From assembly GCA_041665525.1 (NCBI GenBank), contig JBAYIS010000011.1, positions 1 through 64,000 on the forward strand: a stretch of 64,000 nucleotides of DNA, read 5' to 3'. Shown here one piece after another: positions 60,680 through 64,000 of the stretch. The notes beneath the pieces are model-generated. The model was given only the letters and a program-made list of their open reading frames with translations, did not search any database and was not told where the DNA came from. The translations under genes and the position numbers were made by a program. Positions within the stretch are counted from its first letter, which is position 1. Every line of letters begins with the position of its first letter. The DNA is from UBA8401 sp041665525 (GTDB lineage Bacteria; Bacteroidota; Ignavibacteria; UBA10030; UBA8401).

Positions 60680-62062
60680 ATGAAGAACACTCGATTACTG
60701 GTTGCACTAACAACTGTCATATTGCTGCAATTTGGATGTAAAAAAGACCCTCCGGTCATTCCTCCGATTGAACCGCCTCCGTACCAGCAAACTATTTTTC
60801 TCTCCGTTGTAGACAGTGGACTGACCGAAGTGTATCTAAAACTCTCCATGACCGATACGCTCCCGCCGAGAGAATACTCTATTTTGCGCAACAACGTGCA
60901 GATACTATCCGGGTCTCTCTTTGGCAGAGAGACAACCTTGGTGGATACGACTGCACAACGCAATACAAGTTATTTTTACCAGGCGTTTCGATTGGAGAAA
61001 ACGCTTCACAAAGATTCCAGTAAAATTGTTACAACAAGGACACTGGATACAACGAGTCATGATTTTGTGTGGACGGTTGATACAATAGGAATAATCGGTT
61101 CGGGACACCATACCGATCTTTTTGATGTGACTATTGTGAACGAGAACAATGTCTGGATTGGAGGATATATTCACGAGACCAATAATGCCGGTCGAGATAC
61201 AGTGTATAATCTGCTTCATTGGAATGGACAAACATTCCAAGCGCTTCAGGTTCAACACAGTATAGGGCAGTTTCAAGGGATTATTGGGACGAATTCCATC
61301 TATAGTTTCGGTGAGAACAACATTATAGCAGGGGCAGGACCTTCTGCAATGCATTGGGATGGGAACACGTGGACGCCGTTGCTTGGGCTGTATAATAGCA
61401 ATCAAGAATTAGAGGGAGATATTTCCAATGCACTTTGGGGAACGTCGATGAACAATTTGTATGGTGTAGGAAATAAGGGCAAAATCCAGCATTGGGATGG
61501 AAATAGTTGGACACGAATGCCGGTGAATACAACGGTGGATTTGAAGGACATCGCCGGTGATGCAAACGGTGAAAATATTTGGGCGTGCGGAAGTAATCCG
61601 TATGCATCATCCCCATCTACCTTGCAGAAATATCAAAATGGTGAGTGGCAAACTGTTTGGGAAGGAGATCCTTTCCCGTTTCGTTCAGATTCGCTATCAG
61701 GTCATTTGACCGGTGTTATAGTCCCAAATAAAAGCAAAGTGTTGGTACTATCAAGATACGGAGTGTACGAAGTATCTTCAGCAACCAATAAAACAATTCG
61801 TCGAAATTCGTTTGTTCCACTGCGTTTTCCGGGATTCCCCTGGGCGTTATGCGGTAACCACGAGAATGATTTTTTTGTGGTGGGAGATTTAAATTTTATC
61901 GCACATTACAATGGCAACACATGGAAACACTATACACAACTTACCAGTAGCGGTGTAATCTTAGCATCGGCTGCGGTAAAAAACAATCTGGTAATAGCGG
62001 TTGGTTCTATCCTTGATTCATTTAATGGACGCGGAATCGTCATCATCGGCAAACGACAATAA
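60680..62062 (+). CDS. Lipoprotein with HWDG-type repeats, probable beta-propeller
   Basis: A 460-residue lipoprotein. An AGGAAG site precedes the ATG; the signal peptide ends in the lipobox LQFGC (Cys18). After a fibronectin-like region (about 30-130), repeats with an H-W-D-G-x-x-W core occur (LHWNGQTFQAL; MHWDGNTWTPL; QHWDGNSWTRM; AHYNGNTWKHY), each paired with a strand containing a NNVWIGG- or NNIIAGAG-like segment, which indicates a bladed propeller of about six to seven units. I recognise no named family. Short sequence differences and AT content resemble the T9SS propeller genes more than the housekeeping genes. Monocistronic after the sdh terminator. Confidence 0.75.
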   Translation: MKNTRLLVALTTVILLQFGCKKDPPVIPPIEPPPYQQTIFLSVVDSGLTEVYLKLSMTDTLPPREYSILRNNVQILSGSLFGRETTLVDTTAQRNTSYFYQAFRLEKTLHKDSSKIVTTRTLDTTSHDFVWTVDTIGIIGSGHHTDLFDVTIVNENNVWIGGYIHETNNAGRDTVYNLLHWNGQTFQALQVQHSIGQFQGIIGTNSIYSFGENNIIAGAGPSAMHWDGNTWTPLLGLYNSNQELEGDISNALWGTSMNNLYGVGNKGKIQHWDGNSWTRMPVNTTVDLKDIAGDANGENIWACGSNPYASSPSTLQKYQNGEWQTVWEGDPFPFRSDSLSGHLTGVIVPNKSKVLVLSRYGVYEVSSATNKTIRRNSFVPLRFPGFPWALCGNHENDFFVVGDLNFIAHYNGNTWKHYTQLTSSGVILASAAVKNNLVIAVGSILDSFNGRGIVIIGKRQ

Positions 62063-62109
62063 CAAAAAAAAGAATAAAAACTAATGAAGTATTTTATTTT
62101 GATGGTATC

Positions 62110-62300
62110 TCTTCGTTCCTAAACTCCCCGCCAGAAAATGCTGTCGGGCAGGTGTTTGGGAACGTGATGGAAGCGAAGCTCTGCTGCGCAGACAGAATGA
62201 AAAACGGTTTAAAGAAATTAAATCTTAAGCAGTGATTCATCATGGAGGCGCTCCCAAGCAGAGCTGGGAAGCGAGAGAATTTCTCTATGATTGTCAGAGA
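62110..62300. repeat. Dispersed repeats downstream of propeller lipoprotein
   Basis: Modules include CGTTCCTAAACTCCCCGCC ... GTGTTTGGGAACG (62114-62164, imperfect palindrome), GAAGCGAAGCTCTGCTGCG (about 62170) and GGAGGCGCTCCCAAGCAGAG with GGGAAGCGAGAGAATT (about 62243-62283). The same words occur at 5.78, 8.69 and 8.77 kb. The spacer 62063-62360 holds no gene. Confidence 0.65.
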
Positions 62301-62360
62301 TGATATTATAGTTGTGAATATCGGCTAAGTTGAGGCGAAGAAATTACTTTATATCAGCTA

Positions 62361-63245
62361 TTATTGATTCAGCACGATAGTTTCAGAAATAAACCGTTTC
62401 ACCGACCAACCGCTTCCTAACAGTCCTAAAATCATACCGAAGGAGATCATCAGAACATAAAAATACAATTCCACCGCAAAAAACTCTGATAATTCGGCAC
62501 TGACGAACCGTTTCGCGAGAAATATAATGCTCCAGATCAATCCCGCAGAAAGTCCTCCGCCAAGCATTCCATGCAGCATTCCTTCAATCAAAAACGGCAT
62601 CCGGATGAACCCGCGGGTGGCGCCGACCAGTTTCATGGTGGTGATCATTTTTCGTTTGGCATAGATCGTCAGACGAATGGTGTTCGAAACAAGGAAGATC
62701 GCTGCGATCAGCAATGTGAGTCCGATAGCAACGCTTGCACCGATGAAGATCTTCACACGGCGGTCCAGTATCTCCAGCAACGCTTTCCGGTAGACAACAT
62801 CGTCTACACCCTCGACTCTGGTCAAAGCAGCATATACCGCTTTCGCACTGTCGGAATTCTTATACTCCGGGGCCAAATGCAGTTTAAAGGAGGCGGGGAG
62901 CGGGTTGAAATCGAGTACGGCGTTGATATCTTCGCCGAATTCTTTCTTAAAGATCTTTGCCGCATCGTCTTTGGAAATGTAAGAAGAATTGACGATTCCC
63001 GGGACATCCATCAATGCGGAACGAATAGTAGCAATGTCCGCTGTATCCACTTCGGCAGCGATAAAGACCTCCATTTCCACTTTATCCCGGAACGACTGGA
63101 TGATGGAATTCGTGTTCCGGTATATAATTGCAAACAATCCCAGCAGCAGCAGCGAGATCGTCATGGTGAAGATTGTGATGATCGAAGAGAGCCGGGCCCG
63201 TTTGAAACCGGAAAGACCTTCTTTGAAAGAGTAGAAGAGCGCCAT
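62361..63245 (-). CDS. ftsX: Cell division ABC-transporter permease-like protein FtsX
   Basis: A 294-residue inner-membrane protein that with the ATPase FtsE activates cell-wall hydrolases at the septum. Topology is standard: membrane segment about 20-43, an extracytoplasmic domain about 44-165 (VEMEVFIAAEVDTADIATI; YISKDDAAKIFKKEFGED), then three segments (about 172-195, 220-245, 262-285) and the MacB/FtsX loop with RKMITTMKLVGATRGFIRMPF. It starts one base after the prephenate dehydratase stop, so they are co-transcribed. No ftsE is in the window. Confidence 0.94.
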   Translation of the reverse strand: MALFYSFKEGLSGFKRARLSSIITIFTMTISLLLLGLFAIIYRNTNSIIQSFRDKVEMEVFIAAEVDTADIATIRSALMDVPGIVNSSYISKDDAAKIFKKEFGEDINAVLDFNPLPASFKLHLAPEYKNSDSAKAVYAALTRVEGVDDVVYRKALLEILDRRVKIFIGASVAIGLTLLIAAIFLVSNTIRLTIYAKRKMITTMKLVGATRGFIRMPFLIEGMLHGMLGGGLSAGLIWSIIFLAKRFVSAELSEFFAVELYFYVLMISFGMILGLLGSGWSVKRFISETIVLNQ

Positions 63246-63246
63246 A

Positions 63247-64000
63247 TTATTTTACTACCTTACCGACCTCGTATGATCCGAGAATCTTAATATAAGTTGT
63301 CATTTTCTTCAGCTGCCGGATAGCGGAAATACAATCCGGATTTCGTTGATCCGTTTCCACATCGGCAAAGAAGAGGTATTCCCACGGTTTACCGACGAAC
63401 GGCCTCGATTCGATCCTTAAAAGATTGATATGCTGTTTTGCGAACAGTGAAAGGCAATGCACCAACGATCCGGGAATATGCCGCGTTGCAAAGATTAAAG
63501 AAGTTTTCGCATGCCGCAGCGGCTGACCTGGTTCCCGTGACAATACCAGGAATCTGGTGTAGTTCCGGTGATCTGTCTCGATCCCTCTTTTCACGATCTT
63601 CAGTTGATAGTGTTTTGCCGCCTGTTCGCTGGCGATGGCTGCACTGGTGTTTAACTGCCGCTCAGCGATCATCTTTGCAGCTCCGGCAGTATCATAATAC
63701 TGATGCAACGTGACATTTTTCATTGAACGAAGAAACACATCACTTTGACCGAGCGCCTGCGGATGGGAATAAACGTTCCGGATGTTCTTCAGCGGCGTAG
63801 AGGGCAATGCCATGAGATTCATCCGTATCCTGAGTTTTACTTCACCAATAATGTGCAGTGGATATTCCTGCAACAAATCGAAATTTTGATGGACACTGCC
63901 AAAGAGCGAATTTTCGATCGGCACGATTCCGACAGGGGAGCGTTTCCGTTTTACATCTTCAAAAACATCACGGAAATTCTCCCGCGGCACCGGCTGACAA
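63247..64000 (-). CDS. pheA: Prephenate dehydratase, 5'-truncated by window edge
   Basis: Partial: the coding frame runs off the end of the window at its 5' side, so only the last ~251 codons are visible. The enzyme converts prephenate to phenylpyruvate in phenylalanine synthesis. Seen here are the catalytic-domain motifs VGIVPIENSLFGSVHQNFDLL (split over two lobes: PIENSLFGSVHQ) and HRNYTRFLVLSR (the TRF motif), followed by a C-terminal ACT regulatory domain with GSLVHCLSLF and ESRPFVGKPWEYLFF, the ESRP motif that binds phenylalanine. It is a stand-alone PDT-ACT type as far as can be seen; an N-terminal chorismate mutase cannot be excluded. Coupled to ftsX. Confidence 0.93.
   Translation of the reverse strand, partial: CQPVPRENFRDVFEDVKRKRSPVGIVPIENSLFGSVHQNFDLLQEYPLHIIGEVKLRIRMNLMALPSTPLKNIRNVYSHPQALGQSDVFLRSMKNVTLHQYYDTAGAAKMIAERQLNTSAAIASEQAAKHYQLKIVKRGIETDHRNYTRFLVLSREPGQPLRHAKTSLIFATRHIPGSLVHCLSLFAKQHINLLRIESRPFVGKPWEYLFFADVETDQRNPDCISAIRQLKKMTTYIKILGSYEVGKVVK

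Noticed and set aside
1..64000. tRNA, rRNA, CRISPR array, integrase or prophage
   Set aside because: No cloverleaf-forming segment, rRNA core sequence, regularly spaced repeat array or recombinase motif was found on reading the spacers and proteins.

Overview
The window looks like a chromosome segment from an uncultured-type member of the FCB group, most likely in or near Ignavibacteria/Chlorobiota or a deep Bacteroidota lineage. Evidence: three large secreted proteins end in the type A C-terminal sorting domain of type IX secretion (NYPNPFNPST-like motif, then a GKEV/GQKV strand and an SGIY/SGLY motif). It also has S46 dipeptidyl-peptidase, many Sec lipoproteins, a B-type succinate dehydrogenase with a fused cytochrome b subunit, ThyX, QueG and an apparent SAM-II riboswitch. 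Shine-Dalgarno sites are present at many but not all genes. No rRNA, tRNA, CRISPR array, transposase or phage gene was seen. The species cannot be named from sequence alone.

Layout. 1-6 kb: repeat-rich spacers, a DUF454 membrane protein and two secreted amidohydrolases. 6.3-8.3 kb: an AT-richer T9SS beta-propeller gene between two ~85-bp direct repeats. 8.8-24.1 kb, mostly minus strand: zincin-like peptidase with AlaC, S46 peptidase, an extended Rossmann-fold dehydrogenase, a T9SS protein, a YVTN/cytochrome lipoprotein (plus strand), a patatin-POTRA-barrel protein and an Ig/CarboxypepD lipoprotein. 24.3-28.8 kb, plus strand: thyX, a thioredoxin-fold protein lacking its CxxC cysteines, a FabK/NMO flavoprotein and a polytopic membrane protein, nearly gapless. 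29.1-34.4 kb: SAM-II riboswitch, four-helix-bundle gene, metH, gpmA, ferredoxin. 34.6-37.8 kb: AraC regulator, AhpD-like protein, and an MBL/ABM/Rieske mini-operon. 37.9-39.9 kb: queG, trxB. 40.1-42.2 kb: three tandem Hsp20 genes and a Spy-like lipoprotein, each group preceded by a sigma54-like promoter. 42.3-43.7 kb: PAP2 phosphatase and haem-binding protein.

43.9-54.7 kb is the most distinctive block: five tightly spaced plus-strand genes ending at a strong terminator. They encode a TPR-CsgG-like lipoprotein, a 1601-residue T9SS protein, an outer-membrane barrel, a second CsgG-like protein and a transglutaminase-TPR protein. A CHASE2-adenylate cyclase follows. I infer a cell-envelope or surface assembly system; its function is not known to me. 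57-60.5 kb holds sdhCAB with a terminator; 60.7-62.1 kb a propeller-like lipoprotein; 62.3 kb to the end, minus strand, ftsX and a 5'-truncated prephenate dehydratase gene.

Two things stand out at the DNA level. A SAM-II aptamer is separated from its likely target metH by a four-helix-bundle gene bracketed by imperfect inverted repeats, as if a small cassette landed in the leader. Almost every long spacer is filled by one family of palindromic dispersed repeats, one copy of which appears to have invaded the junction of the two amidohydrolase genes.
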